DNA from: Dipetalonema caudispina
Lineage: Eukaryota; Nematoda; Chromadorea; Rhabditida; Onchocercidae
Assembly: GCA_013365325.1 (NCBI GenBank)
Contig: JABVXV010000064.1
Coordinates: 62,001 to 126,000 of the forward strand
Length of the DNA: 64,000 nt
Reading direction: 5' to 3'
Shown: in pieces, positions 13,120-27,500 of the stretch
Layout of the letters: each line of letters begins with the position of its first letter
Position numbering within the stretch: position 1 is the stretch's first letter
Notes under the pieces: model-generated
What the model was told of the DNA's origin: nothing
Databases searched by the model: none
What the model saw: the letters and a program-made list of their open reading frames with translations, nothing else
Translations under genes and position numbers: made by a program

Positions 13120-14584
13120 TATAACCATAAATTATCCCATAGTTTAACATATAAAATAATTTATGATAGTATTTTTGTCTTTTAAAGAAAAAAAAGAAAA
13201 GAAAACGATTCCATAAATAGCGAAAAAATAATTTCCATAAAACTTAAAAAAAAAAAAAGGAAAAAAAGTTTAGAAAAGTCACATTTTAAAAAAAAAAAAA
13301 AAAAAAAAAACCGATACTTTCCCTTAACAGTTAATGAAAATACACAGTAGCAGTGATACTGGTAATGGTGTAGTAGTGATTGGAGTAGTCGTAGTTGTAG
13401 TTGTAGTAGTTGTAATGATGATGATCTTTATCAGCAGTAGCTGGTAACGTAAACAAAATTGAAAGAATTGAAAAAATCTTGTCCTTGAACAAAATGCATA
13501 TTTGCGGAATTTGACAATGAAGCATCAATACATCATCATCATCATCTTCATGATTATCATCAACAACATTATCAGCATTATCAATATCATTATCAACAAC
13601 TGGAATACGACAACGGGAAATACCAAACATACCTAACATTCTTCCGGTTAACCAAATAAGCACAATAAAAATTTCCAAAATTTTTTAAAACTCCGCTTAG
13701 TTTTTTTTTTCTTTGTTTTTCATTATATCCTTCAACTCTTTTCTTTTTTTCTTTGTACTTTTTCTTGTTCTTTTTTTATTTTTCAAACAAAGATAGCGCA
13801 TCAAAAATGTACAATGAAAAAAAAAAAAAGCTTTGTGAAATTTTAAACAATAATTTACGAAGTAAATTATTTTAAAACGTAATTTATAATTAAAAATATT
13901 ATTTACCAAAAATCCAAGAAAAAAAGAAAAGAAAATTGAATGTTAAAAAAAAGGATGAAAAACAATTAAATCTTGCAAAATAATTAAATTGAAAGAAATT
14001 GATAGTTGCTCGAATTTTTTCTTTTTTTGATAATGTTTCGATTGAAATGAAGAAGAAAAGAAAAAAAAGGGAAAAATTTAATGGGTATATAATATTATCA
14101 TTATTAACTGAAATAAATTAATAGATGAATGGATGAAACAAACAGAGCAATTTTGAAATTTCTTTTAAAAACTTGAATAATCGATCTTTTTTTTTTTTCT
14201 GCAATACGTTACGTAATACTGCGTAATGCTTCAATGTGATATAATAATAAAACGTAAGTTTCACTATTATTACTTATTAGCAATAATTACTTTCAAAAAT
14301 CATTCTCATATTTTTGCTTATTGCATAATTGCCATAATAATTAGCAATCTATCAGGTTGCTTTTTTTATTATGAATAATTTCTTTAAAATTAAAATTATT
14401 AATTCATACTAAGAATTTATCAAAGATGCAATTTTTTTATTTTCTTTTAAGAAAACAAAGTCTTCATTGTTATTCAATGATGCAATATAACTATAACATA
14501 TAACAAAAACTTGTATAACTACATATTAGTATTAATTATTACTATTTTAATGGAAAAAATTTACGCAATTCTTCTAATTTTTCT

Positions 14585-14617
<33 letters not shown>

Positions 14618-15052
14618 AAATTCGTCTTAGTTTGATTAATTTTATGGTAAGTTATATGACGAATATAATAGTGAAGTAATTTTAGGTATTGCTATTCGTA
14701 ATTTTACTTGAAAATTATAAAAAAAATTCTTAATTGCTGCTTGAAGAAATTCACTTCGCGAACTTATAATGAAGTACTTCTGTTATAACCATTTTAAAAA
14801 TGTGAATTTTTTCCAATTAACCATTTAAATTAATAAAAGTTACATTTGCATGTTTAATTACATTAATTATTCATCTTGTTCAAATTTCCGGAAATCTCTT
14901 GAATTATATGACATGATTTTATCATTTTGATATGAATGAATATTATCATTAGTATTTAATTTCTAACACATTGATTTTTAATTTATTCATTCGTGTGATA
15001 AAAATATTTAAATTCTCGATTGCTTCTCCTCTTAATATCATTTTTAAACTTC

Positions 15053-15077
15053 TATATATATATATATATATATATAT
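15053..15077 (+). repeat. (AT)n microsatellite
   Basis: A perfect TA dinucleotide run of about 12 units. Confidence 0.9.
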
Positions 15078-18000
15078 CTAAATTAAATCAACATTATCCG
15101 TTTCTGCTGTTATAAGTTTCGGGATATCATTTGTTTGTTTAAATGGGACATTGTATGAGAATTAAAACAATTTGTGCAGAATATTGCTCGTTTTATTGAA
15201 ATTATTGTGGCGGAATTCCCGTTTAAGATGATCCTAAAAGTGTCATATCATTATTATGATATTATTCATTAGATACATTAGACATGTCAAAAAAATGTAT
15301 CTGTTCAATAATTTCATTCATATCAAATATTTTTATTCTTTTATCGAGTAATTTACTTACTTACAAGTCTTTCTTTTTTATTTTTTTATTTTCGATTATT
15401 ACGAGTATCATTGAATGATTAATATTGAAGTATATGAAATAAATAGATCACTTTTTTGTTCCTTCATTTTTCAACCATATCCAATAGATTTATACAAAGT
15501 TATTAAAGAATAAAATTTATTTTGCTTCTCAGATATTTGTAAATTTCCATTCTTAAAATAAAATTAAAAAAAGAAGAAGTTTATTGCTTTAAATAAAGCA
15601 TACATATTTTATATACAACTGGAAGTATAACTCAATTAATTTTATTTTTTATGCAAGATTTCATTTTAAATTTTAATTTATTTTAACTTAAATTATTTTT
15701 AGGTCAATTTATTTTAACTGTTTTTCAATTATTCTGATAATCGCTTCTGTTTACCGTTTTTGGTATATTTTAGGATGCACCACATACTTGAAGGCATCAA
15801 TTTTTGCTTTTCAATTTTTTTTTTTGAAGAATTATCCAATTGTTATCAGCAAACTATTATACGGGATACTATAATTCAAAGCATGTTATATGTCTTAATG
15901 TTCTCATGGATAGATAACAATTAGATTCAAAATTTGAAAAATATTATAAAGTTAAAAAAAAAAAACCAAAAAACCAAATGATATATTTGGGTCATTTTAT
16001 GTTTCTTAATTTCATCATATTGGTCAAAAAATATATGCCAATATTATTCGTTGCTTTTTTTCCCTCTGAAAAAAAAAAAAAAAAATAAACAAATAATTAA
16101 TAAAGAAAATAGTGGGAGTTATAATTTCAATGATTGCATTGGAAATAATAGAACCAATAAGGAAGTAATCAATGAATTGCAAAAAGTTCAAAAGGGGAGA
16201 AAAAAAAAAAACGATTGAAATGGGTAGAAGAATGTTATGTGGAATTTCCAGATATTTAGTTTGATGATTTCAATTAAAAGGTAATTCGTAATGTCTCATT
16301 CTAACAAGGGTCAACTTCCGCATTCAAATTAATTTCACCATTATTTTACGATTAAATGGATCGTAAAAAAAAAAAGCAAAAATAGGGAAAGTGATTATTT
16401 TTTGATCTAAGATAATGATAGAATAAATCCTCATGAATTACTATTTGAAAGTATCAGGAATTTCAATTATTTTTTACAACAAACTTTTTATGGATCCGGT
16501 ATGAAAATTTTCTAGCATTCAGTAAATATCATAAATTAAATGGTAATGGAATCCAGTGATAAAAATATAGAACAAAACGTTAATAATTTAAAAGAGTAAT
16601 CTTAAAAGAAAATTATTATATTTGATGTATAATTTCTTCTCGAATTATTTCTATATTTTCAATTTTTCCAACTTAATAAATACTTTTTTTTTTTTTTTTT
16701 TTTAATGTCAACTACAATCTTAAATTTCTTTTCCATTTACAAATCGATATTGGCAATGGTTTATTTACCGTTATCCGATCATCTTTTGAATGTCAAAAGT
16801 TATACCATAAAAATAAATCCCATTGTATTCTTTCCTTTTTCTCCTATTAGTAACCAATTATTGCATTCAATGTAAAACTTTTTTTTTTTTTTTCTTTCTT
16901 TCTTTTTCAAAAATGATAATTATTCCAAGAAATTATGGAAGAAGGGTATATTCGTATCGGAAAGATTCATATTTAGTTGTATATTAAATTAGAATTATTT
17001 CATATCATTTCATTTCTTCTTTATTGCCTTTTATGATTCAAAATTATTTCAAATGTACAATCATCTGAAACGATCATTCCTGTTATTATCTATCCTTTTT
17101 GTTGATTAAAACCAAATGTCACACAACGTCAATCATCCACCCAATGTTTGCCATTTTTCTTAATTTTTACCCATTTCATTCGCTCTAAACTGACCATCAA
17201 TTACAGGTAAATTTAAATTCTCTTCTTTTTTTGAAAAGAAAAAAAGAAAAAAAAAAACAAAATAATTTTTGTTTTAGAAAACAAAATGTAAAATATTCCA
17301 ACTTTACAATATTATTTTTTTTTTTCATCGTCTGTATAGCCGGGCATGATTGCTGCACATGTTATATTAAAAAGGAAAATGGCCTAAATGAAGGGGAAAA
17401 AGAAAGAGAAAAAAAATGACCCACAAAAACAGAGAGGAAAAAATGACCTATGAGAATGGGAAAGTGACCCATCTAAAATGAAAGGAAAAGTGTGATATGT
17501 AATCTGATCAGTTTATTTATTTTATCACTTGATATATGGCTGTTAATGTTTGGATAAAAAAGGTATTCTTTGAAAGTTCAAATCAATTTATCGGTCAATT
17601 TTTACTTCATTTAAATAAGTCGTATTTTTTTTAAATTGGATCTCAAATTATTTATGCAAAAATTTTAAAGTTTGAAATTAATTTAGGCTTATTATGTGTA
17701 CAGTAAACAATATATACAATAAATCAGTTTTATTTACTCATTTAGCAATCTGAAGAATAATATTCATATTTTAATTATTTATTACATGAAATTATTTTAC
17801 ATTCCAAAACAATCATTCAAGTATCGAATGATTTTATAATTTACATTTCCAAAGTTAATATATTTAATACAATTAAGTAGTAATTAGTTGAAATCATAAA
17901 TAATGAAAGTAAAAAGAAAAAGAAAACATTATCAGCAAATATTTGAAATACTTCAATATATTATTTCATAGATTATGGATTAAACATTAGAAAATATTGG

Positions 18001-18213
18001 AAAACAAATAACCAATATAAACATACCATTCATTAGAAAATACTTGCTTATTTCCCGATATTTCTCGGCCAATTCGGCTATCACATCCATAGTGCAGTAA
18101 ACAGATTAATTTTCTAGCATTTTTTTTTTTTTTTTTTTAATGCTTTCCAGAAGTTTTATCTTAAAAATAAATCTTTCAGCTGGTTTTCTTTTTCTTTCTT
18201 TCTTTTTTTTTTC

Positions 18214-18244
<31 letters not shown>

Positions 18245-21200
18245 AAAGAATTCATTGTATATCTTTTCCATATTCCGTTAATTATCCATTCTTTCTCTTT
18301 TATATGCATATATGTATAAAAATGCATATATATTTGCGAATAAATTTTTTAATTGGCAAATTTTGATATAATTTCATTGAAAATTTAGAAGAAGAACAAG
18401 AGCAAAAGGGGGGGGGGGGAAAAAAAAAGAGGAAAGAATGCAATTTTAAGTGTTAAAGGAAGCATTTACTAATTCAACTAAAAATTTCATAATTTGTCAT
18501 TTGATTGGAAACAATTTACAATATGAAACGTATATAAGATGATGGTACTTCAATATTTGCACCGCCTCAGGCATTGTAGTTTATTCAGTGAACATCACTT
18601 TTTATTTGATTTTTTTTTTCCACTTTTTTTTTTTTTTTTTTTTTTTTTGAAATATCTAACAAATGAGGATAAATATATGTATATTTAACAAGTTCATTGT
18701 AATTCCTAATATTTGAAAAAAAATCATATTTATAAAAAATTGTTTTTCAATTTTTCGATTCATAGCAATCAGTAAGTTTAGTAACTAAAATGCAATAATA
18801 ATTAAACAAAATTCTTATTTTTGTAAATGAGTGATAAAATTTAAATTTAATAAAATATGTTTGTATTTTATATGATAATATAATAGCATTAAAATGATAC
18901 CAAATTGCAACAATAATTTGGTGCAATGAAATTAATTAATAGTTCGTTTTTAATAATTGTATTATTACTATTAAGAGTAATCTCAAGCCTTTCGACAATG
19001 TCGAAAGCTAAAAATCGGTGGATTTTGTTTGATCAAAGAACTTTAATGGTAAAGAAACTTAATGTATTTTGCTATGACAGATAAATGATGAATTTGTGGT
19101 GCAATAGAATGGTTTGTTATTTGACGGACGTATTGCTGGAACGACAATTTTCACATAACATCTTAATAAATGTTTATTAAAATTTGTGTTTTCTTTTCTT
19201 CCTCTCTCCATCTCCCTCCCACTCTTACTCCCATCCCCTCCGCCTGATTTTTTCCTTTTTAGTTTTAAATTTGTGATTAATGAAAGCATTAACAATATAA
19301 AAGGATTAGTAAAATTTTAGTACTTTAGTTTAAATATAAATAAATAAAGGAAAAAAAAAAAAAAACGCGAAGAATTAAATTGCGACAAAACATAATCAAT
19401 TATTCAGTTTTCTATAATCCTATTAATACTAAGGATATGATGGGAAAAAAAAATTGGAAATTGTAATAGCTATGATGAATTTACTTTAATTCATTTAGAA
19501 AGTTAGTTTAGAAGAAAAAATCTGATAAGAAAATATCGGAGATATTATATCAATTATATATCATGGATGAAATAATTTTAATGTCAAATTTTTTAAGGAA
19601 CTTTTATTGAAAAAGTAAATAAAAAGGTGTTAAAATGTTTAATGCAAAATTTTGTCAACATTTATTTATTTCGAATTAGTTCTTTTTAACAGAGAATAAA
19701 TGGAAATATGGCTAATCTGTTGAAAGATGAAATAATTTGTAAATGATGATAACATTCATAGTAAAAAGATTAAAAGTTAACGTTCCTCATTCATTTCATC
19801 AATCGCTGATCGAAATTATTTCTCATCATTGATATCAACCATATGAATTGACACTTTCACTATGATTTTAATCCTTTTTCCCATTTCAAATTGTTCCAAC
19901 TGTCAATTTTATTCTATCACACTTTACCATTAACTATTAACATTTGCCTTTTATAAGAAAAAAAAAAAAAAAAAAAAACAATTTTTTGCTTCAAATATTG
20001 GCTTAATTTTTTTCAAAAAATTTAATCAACATTAACAATCTCCTGATTAAAATTATCTAACAAATTATTATGATTACTGACTAAGTTGATGATTAATTAT
20101 TCAATGTCCCTTTAATTTTAGCCTATATTTCTTCTTCGTCTTAATTCATGCTCCTCTTATTTGATATTTATTCTATGTGATTAAATTATCTCAGTACTCA
20201 TACGGTACTAAAGATATACATAATATTACTAATAGTATCAATAATAGCTAATAAAAAAATTATTAGAGTGTCCAATTATTGCTCATCCTAGTCTTGGCTA
20301 AATATTTCACTAAGTCCTAAAACATTCTGTTAGTGGCGATTATCTAATTATAATGATTACCTTTTATTCTTTGTTAAATGTATTGAAGTAAATTAATGTA
20401 CATGCAAAAATTGAGTAATCGATATGTAAAATAATCTTCATATTTTCTCTTGCAAAAATATTCATTTTTTCTTTTAATTTTTTCTTTTTAATCAAATGTT
20501 TTTTTTTTTTTTTTGAACAATTCATAAACTGTTAAGTTTCATGATTGAATGGATATTTTCCTTAGAACTTATTAATACCATTTTTGTCTGCACAAATTAT
20601 TCAATTTTTCAATATAATAATGAGGCTAATTTAAGATTTTTAGTACAGCACTTATCTTACGATCAATTCTATCTGTATTCTCTTAATTTTTCTTCTCCAA
20701 CAATTTTTAGTTAAATGTGCTTGAGAAAATCCAACTCAAAATCTTTTCCTTCATTTGAAAATTTTGATTTAGTTTATTATTCCATTTAACTTGCTGTAAT
20801 TGCTCAAATCGAATTATGGATATACGTTGTTGCGAGTCAGAAGATGATTATTTTTTGTTGTAAAAGGATTCATGTCATAACATTTGAATATTATTTTATT
20901 TTCAGATCAATAAATGTTATTTCATTCAGCCCATACAAAGGACAATAAATGAATTTAAAAAAAAAATACTATTTAAGTAATACAAATAAATCAAGGCATT
21001 ATTTTGTAGTCTATCCCTAAATATTCACTTCGTATAGATATTTTTTTTCAATGGTTTCTCATATGATTTATATTTATTTTTACAATAATTTTTGTTATTA
21101 CTTTTATACCAACTAATAATGTTCAATTTAATAATTGCAATAACAGTTTTTTTTTTTTTTTATGTTGATATATGCACTTTATTAATATTAGCATAATTAA

Positions 21201-22853
21201 CATCAATTATTATTATTATTATCAAAAGCATTATTCTATTATCATCACTATTACAGTCATCACTGTACCCACATCGTCATTATTGTTAACTATACTAAAA
21301 ATAAAAAATTTATGACAAATATATGATAAAATATTCAATTTACATATAGATTAATTTGTCATATTTATTTACCCCATTAATTTTTTTTTTTACTCAAACC
21401 AATCAACTAACTAATACAAAAGTTTCATTTTTCTTTTTGTGGATTCAAAAAAACTGAAAATTGTCATCATTGTTTCATTTATGCAAATAATAAAAGTATA
21501 AAATGTACAGGAAGCATTTCGAAAAATTAAAATTGAATGTTTTCCAAATTTTTAATAATTTGAATGTTTTTACAAATTTGAGGAATAAATTTAGAGAAAT
21601 TAGCGCACGAAAATATTTAGCATTTTGTTTAATAATTGATCATTTTTTTCATGCGAGTAATTAATACATTCTTTCACGAATGCTGAATTTTCTGCAACAT
21701 ATGATATCTTTTGTAAAAGAAATAAAATGAATGATCAAATAGTTGTCAACCGAAGCATGGAATTAATTTACGAAAATTTTAAATTTTAATACACTTTACC
21801 GCCAATGAAATATTTGCAAACTACAAGTTAACAGTGCTGTAAATTCAAAAAAAAAAGAAAATATCATGAACTTGCATTTAATTTTCGGTACAATTCTCTC
21901 TTCGCTGAATAACTTCATTGCATCGTTTTTTCACTTTTTTTCATTTTCTTTTTCTTTGAAATCTTTTCTTTTTCAGAATAAACAAAGTATAGAACTCGTT
22001 ATTTTTCTTTTCCTTTTTAAAAAATGTATTAATAAAATATTTGTTGCATAAAATTTGCTATGTGAAGTAGCTAAAAGAGGTATGATTTGTAAATAAATAA
22101 TACTTCATGCAAAATCTCTTCAACAATAATTTCGGTATTCTGTTTTTGACTTTTTTTTTTTTTAAAGAAAAATTCCCTTTTTCAAAGTAAGCAATAAAAT
22201 GAATACGTAAAATATTTATAAACTACGTTAAAAATGTTTGATTTTTCAAATTGATGACATTTTCTGTGCAATATTTTTTCCCTTTTTCTTTTCCTCTGTA
22301 AATTTTCCCATTTGTTAATTTTTGTAAAATTCATTTCCGTTATAGAATCCGAAAATAAAAGGGCAGAAACACTTAGAAGTCATTTGTCAAATAGCAAATA
22401 GCTTTCTTATCGAATAATACTGTAATAGTAAAACTATCGTATGCTCAAATATTTACTAACAATAAATAAGAAAAAAAAAAGATTTTCATTTAACTAGAAT
22501 TTTTTTTTTCTATTCATTAATTATTTTTTTGAATTTAAAACTGTTTTATCATCGCACTGAAATGAAATACTATGCAGGGAAGAAATGTGTAATGGTTTTC
22601 AACAAAGCAAAAATTATAGCGAGCAAAATATTCGGAAGTAAAAGTGTGCATGTGTACTTTATTTTTATTCCTTTTCCTTTTCTTTATTCTAAAAAAACAA
22701 GAAAACAAAAAAACAAAAAAAAAAAAAAACAAAAAAAAATTAAAAAGTCATTATTATTGTCTTCGTTATTTTCATCAACCAATCTATTCTTTCAATTTAA
22801 TAAAAGAAAAGATGATAGTGTGAAATTTTGTTAAAGAGGAGGGGATTTTGATA

Positions 22854-22937
22854 CGATGATGTTGTTGATGATGATGATGATGATGATAATAATGATGATG
22901 ATGATGAAGAAGAAGAAGGCGAAGAAAAAGAAGAAGC
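22854..22937 (+). repeat. (GAT)n/(GAA)n trinucleotide tract
   Basis: GAT units pass into GAA/AAG units. The tract opens overlapping frames on both strands (poly-Asp/Glu on +, poly-His/Leu on -). These frames are repeat artefacts rather than genes. Confidence 0.85.
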
Positions 22938-23206
22938 TGGTATGCAAAAGTGGGAGTGATCCTACAATCTTCTTCTACGTTTGCACCATAACGGTTAGAA
23001 GATGAACCTGTTGAAGATGATGTTGAAAATTGTGGAAGGAAGAAGACGAAGAAGAAGATGATTGTGGAGTAGAAGGACGATAAAGAATCTGGTGTTACCA
23101 CCTAACGAATGTCGCATACGTACCCGCTCTTCTCCCACTCCCGCATTCAAACTTTTCCGCCCATTCCTTTCCCCTTCACCATCTTCAATCCCCGCCATAA
23201 CGTTCA

Positions 23207-23219
23207 TATAAATATAAAA
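23207..23219 (+). promoter_or_regulatory. Double TATA box after a C-rich block
   Basis: TATAAA and TATAAAA lie back to back, directly after a relatively GC-rich pyrimidine block (about 23120-23195) that stands out from the AT-rich surroundings. A signal-peptide-like ORF begins 29 bases past the second element. Together they look like a compact core promoter on the + strand. Confidence 0.45.
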
Positions 23220-23247
23220 GGTTGGACGAAAATGGAAAAATGGCATT

Positions 23248-23429
23248 ATGATGCGATTCCTTCTGCTTACTGTTTTAGTAGTTGTGAACTTTTTGCTCCA
23301 TCCAATTTGGTAATTTAGAAAGTTCGAAATTTTCAATTTTTTTTTTCTTTATTTGAATTATATTTTAGGATTACAGTTTTTGAAGTTACACAAATTTCAT
23401 CTATTAATTGTAATGAAGTAGTGAAATAA
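23248..23429 (+). CDS. Candidate tiny secreted-peptide gene
   Basis: Two-exon model: 23248-23309 and 23369-23429, with a 59-base intron (GTAATT...TTTTAG); 40 residues. Exon 1 reads Met-Met-Arg and then a strong hydrophobic core rich in Leu and Val, a textbook signal peptide, and ends at a usable donor. It sits just after the double TATA box. Exon 2 keeps the frame and ends at TAA. Its sequence has no recognisable family, and a different second exon is possible. An upstream ATG at 23232 opens a different 28-residue frame with no signal peptide, and a start site about 30 bases from the TATA boxes may exclude it. The promoter and leader are seen; the mature peptide is inference. Confidence 0.33.
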
Positions 23430-24571
23430 ATTTTGATAATTAGTTTTTATCTCATTTTTTTCTAATCCTTATCATATCATAAGATAATTTGATAGCACAA
23501 ACAAAATTGAATTTATCACTTTTCTATTGTTCCCAGTTTTTCGTCATTCTGATTGATGACTATTTCAATGTTAATAGAAGATACTCATTTATTTAATTTA
23601 CATTTCATGGTAGTTTCCACTTTCTTTCATCTCTTTCAGGAAAAAAAAAGAAGGAAAGAAAGAAAGGTAAAGGGAAATAACTTTCCACTTTTTTTTTTGT
23701 TTTTTTCGTTAGGTAATTATATTTGTATTTATGTATCTTTCCTGCTGTTTGTAAGAAATTCCATTGTTAAATTAGTTTAGAATTTATCGTTGAATTTAAA
23801 ATTAGAATCTGAAGTATTAAATTTTAGTTTGTTTCTTTGCTTTTTCATGGAAAACTATATAGTTTGAAGTCTTATACTTTATATCAAATTTGCATATTCA
23901 GTGACCTATCAAGACTTGTATACTCATTCCATGAGCTATTAGGACAGTAAAGAAGTTTGTTTTTTGTGAAATACAGAAAAAAAAAATGCCTAGCATAAAA
24001 ATTACAAAATTTTTCAGTATCAGATTAAAAAAATTTAAACTGCACTTTTTTTTTTTTTTTAAATCCTACCATTAATATCTAATATGTCTTTAAAAATTAT
24101 ATGCAATTTTTCAGAAATCTTTAAAAGCAAAATAAAATTGTAATTATCATGACATATTAATTATCACTTGTGTTAATTTTACACCTCTCTCATATAGATT
24201 ATAAATCTTTTTCTCTTCATTATCTTCTTCTTCATCGAAACTACCTTTGATTATTTCAAATTCAAATATTGAATTTAAGAGTAAGAATTAATTTCTAATA
24301 CGTATAATTTTATGCAATATTGTTCACTTACTTTTGATGAAATTACACTTTTATCTATGATAATCTGTTAAAAGCGTTATGTAAATGTTACATGTGAAAA
24401 AAAATACAATATCATATCGTTTTTTTTTTTTTTTTTTTTTTCAAATTAATTTTTTTTATCAAATTTTCGTTGTAATATAAGAGAGGGAGAGAGAGAGATG
24501 GAGAGAGAGAGAGAGAGAGAGAGGGGAAAAAAAAGAAGGAATAAATAAAAAAAAAAAAAAAATTGAAAGAA
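23430..24571. other. AT-rich intergenic DNA before the collagen gene
   Basis: Nothing gene-like is seen. It contains poly-T runs (24047-24060, 24420-24440) and the GA microsatellite noted separately. Confidence 0.5.
24481..24524 (+). repeat. (GA)n microsatellite before the collagen start
   Basis: A GA run lies 60-100 bases upstream of the collagen start codon, in the position of its proximal promoter. GA tracts can act as promoter elements in animals, but nothing here shows that this one does. Confidence 0.85.
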
Positions 24572-24580
24572 TTATTGCAG
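24572..24580 (+). promoter_or_regulatory. Candidate trans-splice acceptor of the collagen gene
   Basis: TTATTGCAG ends two bases before the collagen ATG at 24583. A complete acceptor this close to a start codon, with no upstream coding exon to join, is the usual arrangement for a spliced-leader site in nematodes. Confidence 0.5.
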
Positions 24581-24582
24581 TG

Positions 24583-27500
24583 ATGAGGCCTCACTTGGAT
24601 GATGATGCATTACATTATAAGAAAAGACAACAAGAAGCAGAAAATCTTCGAAGGGTTGCATTTTATGGCGTAGCATTATCAACAATAGCTTCATTAATAT
24701 GTGCTCTTTCCGTACCAATGTTTTATAATTATTTACAACATATACAATCTGTTATGCAAAATGAAGTGGATTTTTGTAAATCACGTTCAAGTAATATATG
24801 GCGTGAAGTAACACGAACACAGGTTTGTTCATTTATTTATCATTTTATTATAATTTATTAAATTTTTTTTTTTTTCTTTTATTTTTTCAAAAAAAAATTA
24901 ACATAATATTGAAATTATTACTTAATGATAAATGTGTTTTACAAAATTATCAATATTTTATAACGTTATAATAAATGATTTGTTAAATTATCAATATAAT
25001 AAATGATAGATGAAAAAAAAATGCTGGAAGGGAGGAGAAGAGAGAGAAAAAAAAAAGAAGGTAATATAGCTTAAAAATTTATGAAAAGGAAAATTTTTAT
25101 TCGTTTATTTTAATATTTGTTAATATTAAAGTAAAAGAATAAAAATTTTTCTGTTCTATTATAATTTAACCAATTTTAGCTATATATTGGGAGATAAAAA
25201 TTTTTGAAATTTAACAAAAAGTTAAACAAAAAAGGATAACGAAATTTTCTGTTAATTATAATCAATAAATAAGCTAAAAAAATTACATTATATAGATATA
25301 TTCAAATAATAAAATCCTTACATTTTTTTAACCTGTCTTTTACCGTACCATCTTTATGATCGTAATCAAAATTCACAAAATCTAATTTGCTATACTTTAA
25401 CTCTACTTAACGAAATATCGCACCATTAATAGTGTGAACCATTAAATCAATAACAAAAATTTTACCATCTACAACGGATTAAAGTGGAAAATATTCAACA
25501 TTGTAAATAATTTCTCCTTTTTTTTTTTTTCCTTTCTTTCTTCCAAATTTTTGGCCTTCATGCTAGAAATACAAAAGATTTGTTATATCTTATTTGATTT
25601 GAAATTTATTGTGTACAGTAGTAATTTGCATGAGAAAAAGTAAAAGAGGGAGGGAAGGGGAAAAAAAAAAAACAAGAAAAAATTTCTTTTGAGTAATGGG
25701 ATAAATTTTATGTTGTTTCATAAAATGCGATACAGGTACCAACTATCATCATCATTATTATCATCAATGATGAATTTTTTCCTTATCTCTCTCTCTCTCT
25801 CTCTCTTTCTCTCTATTTTCTCCTCTATCGTATTTGGTTGAAACCGGAAAATTTTAAACAGGAAACATAGCTCACTCTAAGATTCCTTTCTTTTTTATCT
25901 TTTTTCTTTTCTTTTTTTTTTTTGTCTGAAATTCTTGTTCCAAAAAATGAAGAAATCGTAATTAATTTAAAAAAAAAAAAAAAAAAAGATAATGTCAACA
26001 AAATCATTAATGACAAATGTATTTTAGTGATGTAAAACTTCATATAACTGTTATTTTTCAAATTTTTTTAATGTAATATTTTAACAGGAAAAAGAAAAGA
26101 AAAGAAAAAGAAAGAGAGATTGTTTCATTTTTTGTTTTTATTTTTTGTTTTTTGTTTTGTCTTTTTTTTTTGTTTTTTGTTTGTTTTTCGTTACTTTTTT
26201 TTTGTCATTGATTAAGTTAGGCAATTTATTTATGATGGAGAAAGCTTTTTTTTAAAGAAATATTTAACGATTCTTATATTTCAATTGTTTAATTTTTTTC
26301 ACCATGAAAATGAAAGTAAAATGTGGTCACAGATGTAGTTGTAATTAATTTGTCCAGCTATAATATTAATTAACTGATCGAAGCCAGAAAAAAGAAGAAA
26401 AATCACTGGCTAAAGCAAAGTATTCATCGCTAACAAACATATTAAGTTAAGCTAAATTATATAAAAAGTTTATAATTTTATACTGTACGTAGAGTATATT
26501 CAAATTCAACTAAGCTTGAACATTACATTTGATTATTGTAATGATATCAGCATCAGCGGTTCGAATTTCTTTTAAGTAATAGTTTGAATTTAAACTAAAA
26601 TTTCTTGATGAAATTATACCCGAAAATATAATGAATTCTGAATTTCATAATTTAATCAAATTCGATAATGAACAAAAAAAGAAAAAAAAAATCGAAAAAG
26701 AGAGTTACAAATTCAATTTAAATTAAGTATTTATTTTCTTTTTTTTTTTAAAAAAAAACAAAATTATTAAAATTGCACCGTACATTTATTTTCAAATTAT
26801 TGCAAATAAAAATATCATTTTCTTTTCATAATAAAATTTTCAGTAAAATGCATTCTATATTTTATTCCTTAAATTATTTCTTTCAAATTTTATTGCTAAT
26901 ATTTTCCATTAGTAAAAATATATGTTAAAAAAAGAAAAAGAAAAGGAGAAAAAAAAAAAAGAGAAATTAGTACAGTTTGAAATGAAATTATTCCATTTTG
27001 CTATAACTATAATATTATTTATAATAGTAATTTCATACTTTTTACTGTTGTGATTTATTATTACTTACATTCTATTGTCATTTTCCTTTTCTCTTTCTCT
27101 TTTTTTGTTTTTTCTTTCTTCTCTTCGTTATCGAAAATGATCCATTCAAAAGATAAATTTTTTAAAACAGGTGAATTTTATTTAATAGAAAAATTGCAAG
27201 AAAAAAAAAAGTAACAATCGGGTCTTTTTTTTTTAGATAAAATCGAAAAGAGAAATGGTTAAAATTTAATTCCATGAAGAAATAATGAAAATTTTTTGAA
27301 TTATTTTGGATTTTTGAATAATTTTGAATTACCTAGCTGCAATATTTGTACAAATAATTACAATTTGTAGTATCATAATAGTATATTGTTTCAAACTTTC
27401 GAAAATTATATCACTCATCAATTAGAATAAACAATATGATAGCATATGAGAGAGATTTAGCTAAAATTTATAAACAGTTATTTACAATCATGAGTGATTG

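Larger units (their letters stand above)
6073..23206. other. About 17 kb gene desert
   Basis: I find no exon set that joins in phase, no RNA gene and no transposon. The DNA is rich in homopolymer runs (for example about 14586-14617, 16684-16703, 18120-18139 and 18627-18649), a G9 run near 18410 and several microsatellites. Longer open frames here either start without ATG (13331-13678) or are single-residue runs from simple repeats. Short or fast-evolving exons could be missed. Confidence 0.5.

Noticed and set aside
13331..13678. 115-codon minus-strand frame with Asp-rich middle
   Set aside because: It opens with TTG, not ATG; the first ATG is 13 codons in, and the second half reads from CAT/TAC-type repeats. 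No splice partner was found.
18550..18600. A microRNA-like TTTGCACCGCCTCAGG segment
   Set aside because: It resembles the miR-92/235 mature sequence only loosely, the seed does not match, and no clear hairpin arm was seen.
22535..23336. Several overlapping frames around the GAT/GAA repeat
   Set aside because: They depend on poly-A or trinucleotide repeats. Only the signal-peptide frame at 23248 has promoter and splice support.
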